Virus record (IMG/VR): IMGVR_UViG_3300005529_000061
Location: 1 to 43,914 of that record
Length of the DNA: 43,914 nt
DNA from: a virus
Direction: 5' to 3' (one strand)
The notes beneath the pieces were generated by a model that saw only the letters and a list, made by a program, of their open reading frames with translations, made no database searches and was not told the origin of the DNA. Below, in pieces: positions 32,812 through 40,694 of the stretch (position 1 is its first letter; each line of letters starts with the position of its first letter). Both the position numbers and the translations under genes were made by a program.

Positions 32812-33294
32812 ATGATAAAAAAACTTTTAACAAAAGCAGGTGTAATAGTAGGGCTCTTTGCCGTTACGGCAGGAATAACTTTTGCAGCATTTTCTCTTAC
32901 TAAAGCAGTAAGTACTGGAAATACTGTGTCAGCAGCCGCAGCAGCAAGTCCAAATTTGGTAGTAACGGCTAGTCCTATCAATATGACAGGACTTCAACCA
33001 GGAGGACAAACAGCAAACAGCGCTCTTACTATTCAAAATACTGGAGATGTTGCAGGAACTTTGACTCTAAATATTATAAATGCATCCGGCGGATTATGTG
33101 GCGATTTGACACTGAAAATATCAGGAGATAGAACAGGTCAAGCTACTACGCAGGGAGGTTATTTAATTAATTTAGGATCAATAGCTGTAGGACAAACATT
33201 AAATCTTCAGCAAGCAGTTGCATTAGCTGCAAATTCTACCCATTTGGGGCAGACTTGCACATGGGATGAATCAGTAACTATTTCAGGAAATTAG
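32812..33294 (+). CDS. TasA/camelysin-like exported protein
   Basis: A 160-aa protein behind AAGGGAGGTG. It has a basic start and a hydrophobic segment (about residues 8-31, VIVGLFAVTAGITFAAFSLT) resembling SipW-dependent signal peptides, then a Ser/Thr/Gly-rich beta domain with LVVTASPINMTGLQPGG, LTIQNTGDVAGTLTLNI and a Cys-containing end. This resembles TasA/camelysin-type surface proteins. A phage-encoded host-type surface protein could mask or alter the cell surface, or be a virion component; the sequence cannot decide. Confidence 0.6.
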   Translation: MIKKLLTKAGVIVGLFAVTAGITFAAFSLTKAVSTGNTVSAAAAASPNLVVTASPINMTGLQPGGQTANSALTIQNTGDVAGTLTLNIINASGGLCGDLTLKISGDRTGQATTQGGYLINLGSIAVGQTLNLQQAVALAANSTHLGQTCTWDESVTISGN

Positions 33295-33339
33295 TTATTG
33301 CCTTGTCCGGAGGGAGGAACGCCTCTTCCCTCTCAATAA
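33295..33339 (+). promoter_or_regulatory. Hairpin after the TasA-like gene
   Basis: TTATTG (33295-33300) pairs with CAATAA (33334-33339), and GAGGGA (33310-33315) with TCCCTC (33327-33332). It begins directly at the upstream stop codon and has no T-tract. It may stabilise the message. Confidence 0.5.
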
Positions 33340-33350
33340 GACAATAAAAT

Positions 33351-33476
33351 ATGAAAGACAAAATATATTGGGCTATAGTAGAATTTCAGGAGTATCATTT
33401 ATACGATGGGCATAAATGTTTATTTCCAAGGTGGTTACACTATATTCTTTGGACTTTAAGAGAAAAGTTAGCATGA
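33351..33476 (+). CDS. 41-aa protein coupled to the RlpA-like gene
   Basis: A small frame rich in Trp, Tyr and His (WAIVEFQEYHLYDGHK, then FPRWLHYILWTL), with a stop overlapping the ATG at 33473 by 4 bp (ATGA). The clean coupling suggests a real gene, but there is only a poor ribosome site. Function unknown. Confidence 0.45.
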   Translation: MKDKIYWAIVEFQEYHLYDGHKCLFPRWLHYILWTLREKLA

Positions 33477-33844
33477 AATTATTAATTATCTTTTTACTAT
33501 TTTTTATCTTTACCTCTCCAGCTTATGCAGGGGAGCTTACAGGAAAAGCCTCATGGTATTCCACGACTGGTTGTTTAGGATGTTCACCAAATCTCACAAT
33601 GGCAAATGGTCAAAAGCTTGATGATACAAAGCTTACTGTTGCACTCACGCCTCTTATGGTTAAACAGCATAAGCTCATGAATGAATATATTGGCATTGTT
33701 AATCCAAAGAATAAAAAGAGCGTTATTGTGCAAGTAACTGATACTGGCGGGTTTGCCAAATACAATAGAGTTGCCGATTTATCACAGGCAACCAAGGAAG
33801 CTTTAGGATGTTCTAGTATTTGTACTGTAATTTTAGTATGGTAA
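33473..33844 (+). CDS. RlpA-like secreted double-psi beta-barrel protein
   Basis: A 123-aa protein; ATG 33473 is chosen because it opens directly onto a signal peptide (about residues 1-19, ending SPAYA). The mature part has GKASWYSTTG, MANGQKLDD, IVNPKNKKSVIVQVTDTGG and YNRVADLS, the RlpA/expansin-like DPBB pattern with the conserved Asp. RlpA proteins are lytic transglycosylases or wall-binding factors. A secreted phage version might aid lysis or loosen the wall. Activity depends on residues that cannot be fully judged here. Confidence 0.75.
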   Translation: MKLLIIFLLFFIFTSPAYAGELTGKASWYSTTGCLGCSPNLTMANGQKLDDTKLTVALTPLMVKQHKLMNEYIGIVNPKNKKSVIVQVTDTGGFAKYNRVADLSQATKEALGCSSICTVILVW

Positions 33845-33862
33845 GAAAGGAGGGGATATTAT

Positions 33863-34039
33863 ATGCAAGTTAAATCTGAAAATGACATTGAGCTTCAATG
33901 TATTGATTGTGGGGATTCTTTCATTTTTACCGAGAATGATCAGAATTTTTTTAAAGAGCAAGGCTACTCACAACCAAAGCGCTGCAAAATATGCAGACGC
34001 AAGAAGAAAGAAGCAAGGCAAAAGGCAAACCTTGACTAA
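33863..34039 (+). CDS. Probable zinc-ribbon protein (zf-Tbcl-like)
   Basis: A 58-aa protein from ATG 33863 with AAAGGAGGGG upstream. LQCIDCGDSFIFTENDQNFF followed by PKRCKICRRKKK gives Cys13/Cys16 and Cys41/Cys44. This resembles a widespread small bacterial zinc-ribbon domain. The stop shares its last base with the next ATG. A role in nucleic acid binding is inferred. Confidence 0.7.
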   Translation: MQVKSENDIELQCIDCGDSFIFTENDQNFFKEQGYSQPKRCKICRRKKKEARQKANLD

Positions 34040-34305
34040 TGAAAACAAAAACCTACTTACCTAAAAAACTTATTGACGGCAGGGTTATAGGAAAAGAAGG
34101 ATGGTACATAGCGATCCCGAATAAAGGTTACAAGGATTGCCGGATTACTGTGTTTTTTGGAAGAAAAGCGATGGTCATAGATAACTGGAATAGTGCAGAA
34201 GCTTTTAGAAAGTTTCCTGACCAATGGGGGAGTGGGTTCTATATCTTAGGATACTTCAAATGGGCAAAGAAAGAAGGAGAACCGGAGCAAATAAAATTGA
34301 TATAG
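34039..34305 (+). CDS. Hypothetical 88-aa protein before groEL
   Basis: A protein translationally coupled to the upstream zinc-ribbon gene. It is beta-rich (GWYIAIPNKGYKDCRITVFFG, shown only to mark position), with Trp/Phe-rich ends. The length is close to GroES, but none of the GroES core pattern is seen, so it is not called a co-chaperonin. Function unknown. Confidence 0.55.
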   Translation: MKTKTYLPKKLIDGRVIGKEGWYIAIPNKGYKDCRITVFFGRKAMVIDNWNSAEAFRKFPDQWGSGFYILGYFKWAKKEGEPEQIKLI

Positions 34306-34324
34306 TATGCACTAGATGATCATA

Positions 34325-34354
34325 TTGACAGCTAATTTCAGGTAGTATTATACT
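34325..34354 (+). promoter_or_regulatory. Strong promoter of the groEL gene
   Basis: A perfect TTGACA (34325-34330), 18 bp, TATACT (34349-34354, 5 of 6). Initiation near 34361 gives a leader of about 11 bases and no clear Shine-Dalgarno sequence before ATG 34372. Confidence 0.75.
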
Positions 34355-34371
34355 GATAAAAAGATAAGCAC

Positions 34372-36006
34372 ATGAACTATAAACTTTTAACATTTAAGAA
34401 AGAAGCGAGAGAAAAGTTAGCGGCAGGCGCTGACAAACTGGCACAGGCAGTAGTTTCTACTCTTGGGCCAAGAAGCAGGAATGTAGCTTTAAATAGATCC
34501 TATCCAGCTCCTTTAATTCTTCATGATGGTGTATCCATAGCAAAAGAAATTCAATTGCGAGATCCATTTGAGGATATGGGAGCAGTTCTTTTACGGGAAG
34601 CAGCTTCTAAAACGAATGATCTTGCCGGTGATGGCACTACAACGGCAACTTTACTTGGTAACACCTTAATACAAGAGGGGTTTAAACTAACCGAGGGAGG
34701 AGTGGTTGAGGGTGTTATCACTGGCAAGATCAATCCAATGAAGCTTCGTGAGGATCTGATGGCCTATGCTGACATTATTATTAAGAAGCTTGAGGAAAAA
34801 ACAATCCCCGTTAAAAAGAAAGAGGAATATCAACAGGTAGCCACAATCTCTTCTGCATCCCCAGAAATAGGAAAACTTGTAGCAGATGCTCTTGAAAAGG
34901 TTGGTAAAGAGGGCGTTATCATGATTGAGGATAGTAATAGCTTTGAGTCAGCCCTTGAGTTTCAGGAAGGCATGGAGTTTGAAAATGGCTTCCTTTCCCC
35001 TTACTTTGCTACAGATCCCGATAAAATGATTGCTGAATATAAAGATGGCTATGTTCTTATGACTGATAAAAAGATTTCAGATCCTATGGAAATAGTCAAT
35101 ATTGCAGATCAGGTTATAAAAGATGCCAACAAACCTCTTCTTATTATTGCTGATGATGTAGTAGGAGCAGCGTTGCAATCATTGGTATTAACAAAGCTTA
35201 GGATCAATGCCGGACTTGTGGCAGTCATTGCCCCAGAGTTTGGAGAGCGTAGAAAAGAAATGCTTGAGGATATTGCTGTTTTGACAGGAGGCAATGTTAT
35301 TGCCAAGGATCTGGATAAGAAATTGCCGGATGTCAAATTGGGAGAGCTTGGTAGATTTAGAAGTATCAAGGTTTCTCAAACACATACAAGCATTACGCCA
35401 CTCAATCCCGATGCAGAGGAAATTACTGAAAGAGTCAATGCAATCAAAACACAAATTGATGCAGAGGAAAATGCATTTAAGAAAGAACGCCTTGAATATC
35501 GGTTGAGTAAACTTTCCCAAGGAGTGGCAATTATTACTGTTGGTGGTGGTTCTGCTTCTGAAATAAAAGAAAAGCGGGAAAGAGTTATAGATGCGGTCAA
35601 TGCTACCAAGGCAGCTATGGCAGATGGCATTGTAGCAGGTGGTGGGATTGCATTATTGGAAATTGCAGAGGAATTAAGTAGAGATGCCAAGAAAGATGAT
35701 TTAGCCTTTAAGCTTGTGTATCAGGCGATTACAGCGCCTTTCAGAACTATTATTGAAAATGCCGGGGAAAATCCTGATAGTGTTTTAAAGCATATGGCAG
35801 CGTTGGAAGGCACAAATGTAGAGAATCGTGGCTATGACATTGTTGGCAGAAAAGTAGGGGATATGATCAAAATGGGTATTACTGATCCGGTAAAAGTAAC
35901 CAAACTTGCAATACGACATTCATTTTCTGTTGCGTCAATGATGCTTACAACGGATACATTGGTAACAGATCCTTATGAAGACGATAACAAAAAACAAACT
36001 GCATAA
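34372..36006 (+). CDS. groEL: Chaperonin GroEL (phage-encoded)
   Basis: A full-length 544-aa group I chaperonin. The ATP site is intact: Asp52 in HDGVSIAKEI, GDGTTTA at 86-92, and Asp407 in VIDAVNATKAA, equivalent to the catalytic Asp398 of E. coli; VAGGG at 421-425 is also kept. Apical hydrophobic helices that bind substrate and GroES are retained (around 208-212, 240-250, 263-275). The Gly-Gly-Met tail is absent; the protein ends in a charged DPYEDDNKKQTA. No groES gene is found. A few phage GroELs are known to work without GroES. It probably folds phage proteins such as the capsid or glycan enzymes. Confidence 0.95.
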   Translation: MNYKLLTFKKEAREKLAAGADKLAQAVVSTLGPRSRNVALNRSYPAPLILHDGVSIAKEIQLRDPFEDMGAVLLREAASKTNDLAGDGTTTATLLGNTLIQEGFKLTEGGVVEGVITGKINPMKLREDLMAYADIIIKKLEEKTIPVKKKEEYQQVATISSASPEIGKLVADALEKVGKEGVIMIEDSNSFESALEFQEGMEFENGFLSPYFATDPDKMIAEYKDGYVLMTDKKISDPMEIVNIADQVIKDANKPLLIIADDVVGAALQSLVLTKLRINAGLVAVIAPEFGERRKEMLEDIAVLTGGNVIAKDLDKKLPDVKLGELGRFRSIKVSQTHTSITPLNPDAEEITERVNAIKTQIDAEENAFKKERLEYRLSKLSQGVAIITVGGGSASEIKEKRERVIDAVNATKAAMADGIVAGGGIALLEIAEELSRDAKKDDLAFKLVYQAITAPFRTIIENAGENPDSVLKHMAALEGTNVENRGYDIVGRKVGDMIKMGITDPVKVTKLAIRHSFSVASMMLTTDTLVTDPYEDDNKKQTA

Positions 36007-36031
36007 GGTTACGTATAAAAAAGAGGTTTGT

Positions 36032-36145
36032 ATGTGCCATGTGCATTTAAAAGTTGATCCAGAAAGTAAGTCATGCCTAGGGCATGGAAAAGGATGCCCA
36101 TGCTATGAGAGATCTAACAGTAAATCAGACGGGAAAACAGATTAA
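36032..36145 (+). CDS. 37-aa Cys/His-rich microprotein
   Basis: ATG 36032 has AAGAGG 5 bp upstream. The product has Cys2, His3, His5, Cys15, His18, Cys22 and Cys24 (including CLGHGKGCPCYE), far more metal ligands than chance would give in 37 residues. It overlaps the next frame. It may bind zinc or another metal. No family is known to me. Confidence 0.5.
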   Translation: MCHVHLKVDPESKSCLGHGKGCPCYERSNSKSDGKTD

Positions 36146-36437
36146 TGCAATTTGCTTATTCTGCCATAAAGATGAGGTAGCAATAGAAGATTGGAATAAG
36201 AGATGCCTAAAATGCAAAGCAAAAGTCCGAGAAAAAGAAGAGATTGAAAAAAAGCAACTTGACATGGGAATAGGCAAACGAATGCCTGCAGCAAGAATAG
36301 TAACAGAAGACGGCAGGGAAGTATGGGTAGACAAGTTTGGTAGAGAAGTTGACAATCCCGGTTACGACTTAAAAAATGATCCAAGGGGTTGGCAAAAGAC
36401 AGGGACACAACCAAAAGAGAGGACACTTATAAAATGA
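36084..36437 (+). CDS. Zinc-ribbon protein of unknown function
   Basis: A 117-aa protein if started at ATG 36084; ATG 36105 is an equally plausible start. CLFC (Cys24/27) and CLKC (Cys41/44) form a zinc ribbon, followed by a charged helix and a GREVWVDKFGREVDNPGYDL segment. It overlaps the microprotein in another frame and the next gene's ATG by 4 bp. Function unknown. Confidence 0.6.
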   Translation: MEKDAHAMRDLTVNQTGKQINAICLFCHKDEVAIEDWNKRCLKCKAKVREKEEIEKKQLDMGIGKRMPAARIVTEDGREVWVDKFGREVDNPGYDLKNDPRGWQKTGTQPKERTLIK

Positions 36438-36601
36438 AATACTATTTTTTTAAAGCGCCAAGGAAACCCGGAGATCAGCCAATTGAGGAAGTAACGTATG
36501 AGCCAAACGAATTTATTATTGGACAAAAAGCAATGAAGTATGGAGCAGTTATTGTTTTAGATGAAAAAGCTTGGAAAGAGGAGCAACAATTACATGGATA
36601 A
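36434..36601 (+). CDS. Hypothetical 55-aa protein
   Basis: ATG 36434 overlaps the upstream stop (ATGA) and gives a cleaner product than the upstream in-frame start. The sequence (MKYYFFKAPRKPGDQPIEE) looks like a small beta domain ending in a charged helix. It overlaps the next ATG at 36594. Function unknown. Confidence 0.55.
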   Translation: MKYYFFKAPRKPGDQPIEEVTYEPNEFIIGQKAMKYGAVIVLDEKAWKEEQQLHG

Positions 36602-37013
36602 ACAATTTTGCCCAGACGGCAAACCACATAAAATAAAAGCAGATACTGAAAATAAAACAGTCAGTTGTGAAAACTGTAACTTTGTTGACAAATTGACAAT
36701 TGTTGAAGTGAAAGAAGAAAAGAAAGAGCCGGAAGAAAAGAATCAGCTTTTAGATGAGCAAAAAGAATATTGGAGAAAACGATCAGTAGTAAGAGTGCAA
36801 TCAACAACTGCACAAGTACAAATGGATTTAAAAGATTTGACAAATATGTTGACGCATGCAGATCTTTTAAGTGATGAAGTAAAAAAAGAAATAAGTAATG
36901 TTACTGAAGGGTTCACAAATTTGCTAGTTACTTTGATGAGAATCCAAATTGGAAAGAAGGTAGAAGATGAAACAGTTGATCCAAACGATAAAATTGCTAG
37001 TGGAGTTCTTTAA
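36594..37013 (+). CDS. Zinc-binding coiled-coil protein
   Basis: A 139-aa protein from ATG 36594 with AGAGGAG upstream. Cys6, His12, Cys25 and Cys28 could bind zinc; the rest is a long charged helix (EEKKEPEEKNQLLDEQKEYW) and a second helical region. No family is recognised. It is the last gene before the glycan cluster. Confidence 0.6.
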   Translation: MDKQFCPDGKPHKIKADTENKTVSCENCNFVDKLTIVEVKEEKKEPEEKNQLLDEQKEYWRKRSVVRVQSTTAQVQMDLKDLTNMLTHADLLSDEVKKEISNVTEGFTNLLVTLMRIQIGKKVEDETVDPNDKIASGVL

Positions 37014-37019
37014 ATCAGT

Positions 37020-37850
37020 ATGAAAATAACTGTCGCAGTATTAGTATTAAATCAGCAACAGATAACCCAACAGTTTTTGGATCAGATCCGAAAAACTGAA
37101 GGGGAGGCAAAGCTACCTCTTTTAATTGTTGATAATGGCAGTACGCCCCCGGTGAGGGATTGGCTTATTGGACTACGTGATAATGACTTAGTGGTGCGAA
37201 ATGAAGAAAATGTAGGGGTAATGCCCGGACTCAATCAGGCATGGCGTGTCCTTAAAGATGTTTCTGACTATATTTTCTTTCCCCATAATGACCTCATGAT
37301 CTATGAACAAGGCTGGGATGACAAGCTTGTACGGGTACTCTCTGGCCTTCCAGAATGCGGTGTGGCGGGCTTTTATGGTGCTAAGGCACTAGGAGTGCCG
37401 AATATATACCAAACCCCGTACCAGATGCAGCAATTAGTTAGAATGGGCAATGTATCAGGCTGCCACAGAATGAATGCTGCTATCCATGGCTTTATGCCTC
37501 CAAGAGGAGAAACAGAAGAAGTAGCAGTTATGGATGGTTTTTCTCTTATTGTGCGTACTGAACTCCTCAACAAGCTTGATGGCTTTGATAGATCATATCC
37601 CCCACATCACAATTATGACAATGACATTTCCCTTGAGTCAATTGATAAAGGATACAAAAATTATGTTATTGCCATGGACGCTGATCACTTGGGCGGGCGT
37701 ACTGATGTAGGGGAAGACTGGAATAAAAACTTTGGCAAAACAAAAGCAGAAATTCATAGAGATGCACATCCGGTACTTTACAATAAATGGAGTCCAACAA
37801 ATGTGCAGAATGGCAAGCATAAAATTTCTTTGCCAGTGAGGGTAGCATGA
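37020..37850 (+). CDS. Glycosyltransferase family 2
   Basis: A 276-aa GT-A enzyme. VAVLVLNQQQITQQFLDQI and LLIVDNGSTPPVRDWL form the nucleotide-binding start; FFPHNDLMIY supplies the HND metal-binding triad in place of DxD; NYDNDISLESIDKGYK is the acceptor-side acidic motif. Donor and acceptor are unknown. It opens the glycan cluster, and its stop overlaps the methyltransferase ATG at 37847. Confidence 0.88.
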   Translation: MKITVAVLVLNQQQITQQFLDQIRKTEGEAKLPLLIVDNGSTPPVRDWLIGLRDNDLVVRNEENVGVMPGLNQAWRVLKDVSDYIFFPHNDLMIYEQGWDDKLVRVLSGLPECGVAGFYGAKALGVPNIYQTPYQMQQLVRMGNVSGCHRMNAAIHGFMPPRGETEEVAVMDGFSLIVRTELLNKLDGFDRSYPPHHNYDNDISLESIDKGYKNYVIAMDADHLGGRTDVGEDWNKNFGKTKAEIHRDAHPVLYNKWSPTNVQNGKHKISLPVRVA

Positions 37851-38431
37851 AAACAATTGAACAACTTTGGAAATTATTGGAAAATGTAGAACTTGTACAA
37901 GTGCGTCCTGTTGAAATGGAAGCCATGTATAAACATTGCTTTGAATTTAAAGGGCCTACAATCATTGAAATTGGATCTGCTCACGGGGCATCTTCCATTA
38001 TCTTTGGAGAGGCAGTAAAAGAACTGGGTGGCATATTGTATTGTATTGATCATTTCCCAGAAGATTATTACAACCAACCAAAATTTGGCAAATATGCAAA
38101 AGAAAGATTCCTTAAAAATATGCGTCCCTACAAAGAACATTATATGCATATTGATTTTCCTTCTGACAAAGCATTGCCGGCAATTCAGAATGCATGGGGA
38201 GATGTACAGGAAGTAAATTGTGATGTACTATTTATTGATGGCAACCATGATTACGAAGCAGTCAAAAAGGATATTGAATTGTATATGCCTACTTTAAGAA
38301 AAGGCGGGTACGTTGGATTCCATGATTATTACAATGTAGCGTTTGGAGTACAGAAAGCAGTTGATGAAAACAGAGCCGCATTAGAAGGGCCAATTAAATA
38401 TTGGGATTTAGCAGTATTTAAAAAACTATGA
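37847..38431 (+). CDS. SAM-dependent methyltransferase, Methyltransf_24-like
   Basis: A 194-aa protein with TIIEIGSAHGASSIIFGEAV as motif I, YCIDHFPEDYY, and VLFIDGNHDYEAVKKDIELY, the Methyltransf_24 signature; GGYVGFHDYY follows. It is a clear paralogue of the gene that spans the window ends (43507/1-246). Both neighbours are coupled by ATGA overlaps. Sugar O-methylation is inferred from context. Confidence 0.88.
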   Translation: MKTIEQLWKLLENVELVQVRPVEMEAMYKHCFEFKGPTIIEIGSAHGASSIIFGEAVKELGGILYCIDHFPEDYYNQPKFGKYAKERFLKNMRPYKEHYMHIDFPSDKALPAIQNAWGDVQEVNCDVLFIDGNHDYEAVKKDIELYMPTLRKGGYVGFHDYYNVAFGVQKAVDENRAALEGPIKYWDLAVFKKL

Positions 38432-39144
38432 AACTTTTAGCATTTACCGCCAGCTTTTATGACAAGGATTATGACTCAAAGCTTGAGAAGCTTACCTATA
38501 CGTGTGAGGCTTTGGATATTGATTTAGTAACCTATGGGCATCATGAATTTTTTTCTTTCTATGATAGTAAGATTGTTAAAATGGGCATGCTCTTAAATAA
38601 CTTCAAAGATAAATACACCCATTGCCTTTATACTGATACCGCAGACTCCCTCTTTCTTACAGGAATGGATGAAATTATTACCAAATATCTTAAGTTCAAT
38701 AGTAAATTGGTTGTATCCGGAGAGAGGAATTGCCATCCTTTTGGACATTTAGCAGATAAATTTCCACAGGCTCCTACTTCTTACCGCTTTATGAACCCCG
38801 GCAATTTCATTGGAGAGATAGAATATATGCTCTTTGTTATTAATCAGCTTAAGGCTTTCAGACATTTGCAAACTGATGATCAAGGCCATTGGGCAGAAGC
38901 ATATTTGGCTGGCAGGATTCCAGAGTTGACCATTGATCATCAATGTGAGTTGTTTCAAACAATGTCAGATAGAGAATTGGGAATTGATGTAGAGATTTTA
39001 CCAAACGGGAGAGTAAGAAATATTGAGACAAAAAGCTATCCTTGTATTATCCATTTTAATGGGCCAAAGGGAGAAGGTTCCCACAACCAGAAGATGATGA
39101 ATGAAGTCTTTGAGAATTTTAGGGGGGAATATGCAGTTATTTAA
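38428..39144 (+). CDS. PLOD/procollagen-type glycosyltransferase
   Basis: A 238-aa protein whose pattern matches the glycosyltransferase domain of lysyl hydroxylases (PLOD/LH3): LYTDTADSLFL with the DxxD-like metal site, VVSGERNCHPFG, YRFMNPGNFIGEI, TDDQGHWAEAYL, HQCELFQTM and a final CIIHFNGPKGEGS. In animals these transfer glucose to galactosyl-hydroxylysine; bacterial and viral members use unknown acceptors. It is coupled to both neighbours. A collagen-like acceptor was not seen; the Gly-rich protein at 26487 lacks G-X-Y repeats. Confidence 0.8.
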   Translation: MKLLAFTASFYDKDYDSKLEKLTYTCEALDIDLVTYGHHEFFSFYDSKIVKMGMLLNNFKDKYTHCLYTDTADSLFLTGMDEIITKYLKFNSKLVVSGERNCHPFGHLADKFPQAPTSYRFMNPGNFIGEIEYMLFVINQLKAFRHLQTDDQGHWAEAYLAGRIPELTIDHQCELFQTMSDRELGIDVEILPNGRVRNIETKSYPCIIHFNGPKGEGSHNQKMMNEVFENFRGEYAVI

Positions 39145-39499
39145 AGCAGAATATTATACTGATCATAGAGGCGATATTATCAATGCTATGCCTTTTAAAG
39201 CCAATATCCAGAATGTAATGTACATTACAGGAAAAGAAGGTGCAGTCAGAGGCAACCACGTTCACAAAAAGGACATGCATTATTGTTTGGTTATTGAGGG
39301 TACAATCCTTTATGAATGGGTAGAAAAGGGAGAAGAAAAAGTTAATTCAATTCCTTTGGAAGCCGGAGATATTGTACTATCAGAAACAGGAGAGAAGCAC
39401 AGATTTGTATTCAAAACAGATGGGGTGTTTTTGGCACTGGCAACAGAGCCAAGAACGCATGAAAGCTATGAATCAGATACTATACGACAAGATTTCTAA
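39131..39499 (+). CDS. Sugar cupin isomerase/epimerase (FdtA/WxcM-like)
   Basis: A 122-aa cupin from ATG 39131 with AGGGGGG upstream. GAVRGNHVHKKDMHYCLVIEG is the conserved His-rich first cupin motif of dTDP-sugar 3,4-ketoisomerases and related 3,5-epimerases; LEAGDIVLSETGEKHRFVF is the second. It likely acts on a nucleotide-keto-sugar and fits the C-methyltransferase and epimerase next to it. The exact reaction is not certain. Confidence 0.78.
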   Translation: MQLFKAEYYTDHRGDIINAMPFKANIQNVMYITGKEGAVRGNHVHKKDMHYCLVIEGTILYEWVEKGEEKVNSIPLEAGDIVLSETGEKHRFVFKTDGVFLALATEPRTHESYESDTIRQDF

Positions 39500-40694
39500 A
39501 AGAACCAATTGTGCAGCTTGCAAAGGGAAAAACTTTGGCAGATGGCTTGATCTTGGCATGCAGCCATTAGCAAACGCATTGGTAAAAGACATCAATAATA
39601 TTGAAGAGGATTTATTTCCACTTAAGGTTATTTACTGCAAGGATTGTGAGCTTGTGCAATTGGAATATATAGTTAAGCCTGAAGTCCTTTTTGGCAATTA
39701 CCTTTATTACTCTTCAACCTCCGAAGCATTCAGAAAGCATTTTGAGCTATTGGCACAGGAACAATTTAATCTTGATTTAATTAAAAAGGGAGAATTGGTA
39801 GTGGATATTGGAAGCAATGATGGTATTTTGCTTGCCCCTTTTAAAAGGCTTGGAGCAACGATACTAGGTATAGAGCCGGCAGCAGCCATTGCAAACAAGG
39901 CAGCTAAAGATGGCATTGAAACGTGGGCAGAATACTTTACTCCCGATACTGCAAAAAGAATTGTTAAGGGATTTGGTAAAGCAAAGCTGGTAACAATGAC
40001 CAATGTGTTTGCCCATGTGCCTGATCTGGATCAGATTGTAGAGGGTGTTAAAGAGCTTTTGGCTCCTGATGGACGCTTTATGGTTGAGGTAGCATATTTG
40101 CCAGAGATGCTTAAAAAGGGAACCTTTGACCTTATTTATCATGAGCATATGTATTACTGGCATTTATTTCCTATGTGGAAGTTCTTTTATAAGCATAATA
40201 TGAAAATTGAAAATGTTGAACAAACTTCAGTACATGGGGGATCAATACGAGTAACTGTTGTAAATGAGGAACCGGAGGGATGGGCAATGCTTAAAGATGC
40301 TGATTTAACAAAAGATAGATTGTTTAGGGAATTTCCTAAAAAGGTTATTGATAACAGAAATGAAATTGTAAGCTTGATTACAAAATTTAAGAAGCAAAAG
40401 AAAAGAATAATTGGCTATGGAGCGCCGGCCAAGATGTCTACCATGACCAATTACTTTGATTTGGGGCCAGAACAAATTGACTATATTATTGATGATGCTC
40501 CTGCAAAGCAAGGACTGTATTCGCCACGAAAGCATATAAAGATTGTCCCTCCCTATACAGATTTGAGTAAATGTACGCATGATTACATATTTCTTTTTGC
40601 ATGGAATTTCAAAGATAGTCTGATGTCTTTAATTAAAGCCAGAGGATATAAAGGCAAGTTTATTATTCCATTTCCAAAGGTAACAATATTATGA
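39468..40694 (+). CDS. NDP-sugar C-methyltransferase
   Basis: A 408-aa protein (an ATG at 39459 would add three residues). Three parts are visible: an N-terminal zinc module (CAACKGK, GMQPLANALV, CKDCELVQL); a SAM domain (ELVVDIGSNDGILL, LVTMTNVFAHVPDL); and the Methyltransf_14-like C-terminal domain with YHEHMYYWHLFPMW and IIGYGAPAKMSTMTNYF. This is the architecture of TylC3/NovU-type sugar C-methyltransferases, which add a methyl to C3 or C5 of NDP-keto-sugars. It suggests the phage helps make a branched-chain deoxysugar. Confidence 0.88.
   Translation: MNQILYDKISKRTNCAACKGKNFGRWLDLGMQPLANALVKDINNIEEDLFPLKVIYCKDCELVQLEYIVKPEVLFGNYLYYSSTSEAFRKHFELLAQEQFNLDLIKKGELVVDIGSNDGILLAPFKRLGATILGIEPAAAIANKAAKDGIETWAEYFTPDTAKRIVKGFGKAKLVTMTNVFAHVPDLDQIVEGVKELLAPDGRFMVEVAYLPEMLKKGTFDLIYHEHMYYWHLFPMWKFFYKHNMKIENVEQTSVHGGSIRVTVVNEEPEGWAMLKDADLTKDRLFREFPKKVIDNRNEIVSLITKFKKQKKRIIGYGAPAKMSTMTNYFDLGPEQIDYIIDDAPAKQGLYSPRKHIKIVPPYTDLSKCTHDYIFLFAWNFKDSLMSLIKARGYKGKFIIPFPKVTIL

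Noticed and set aside
34226-34236. Another GGGGGAGTGG unit
   Set aside because: Single copy inside a coding gene with no neighbouring units, so probably chance.
34039-34305. GroES
   Set aside because: Right size and position, but the mobile loop and core GroES pattern are absent.
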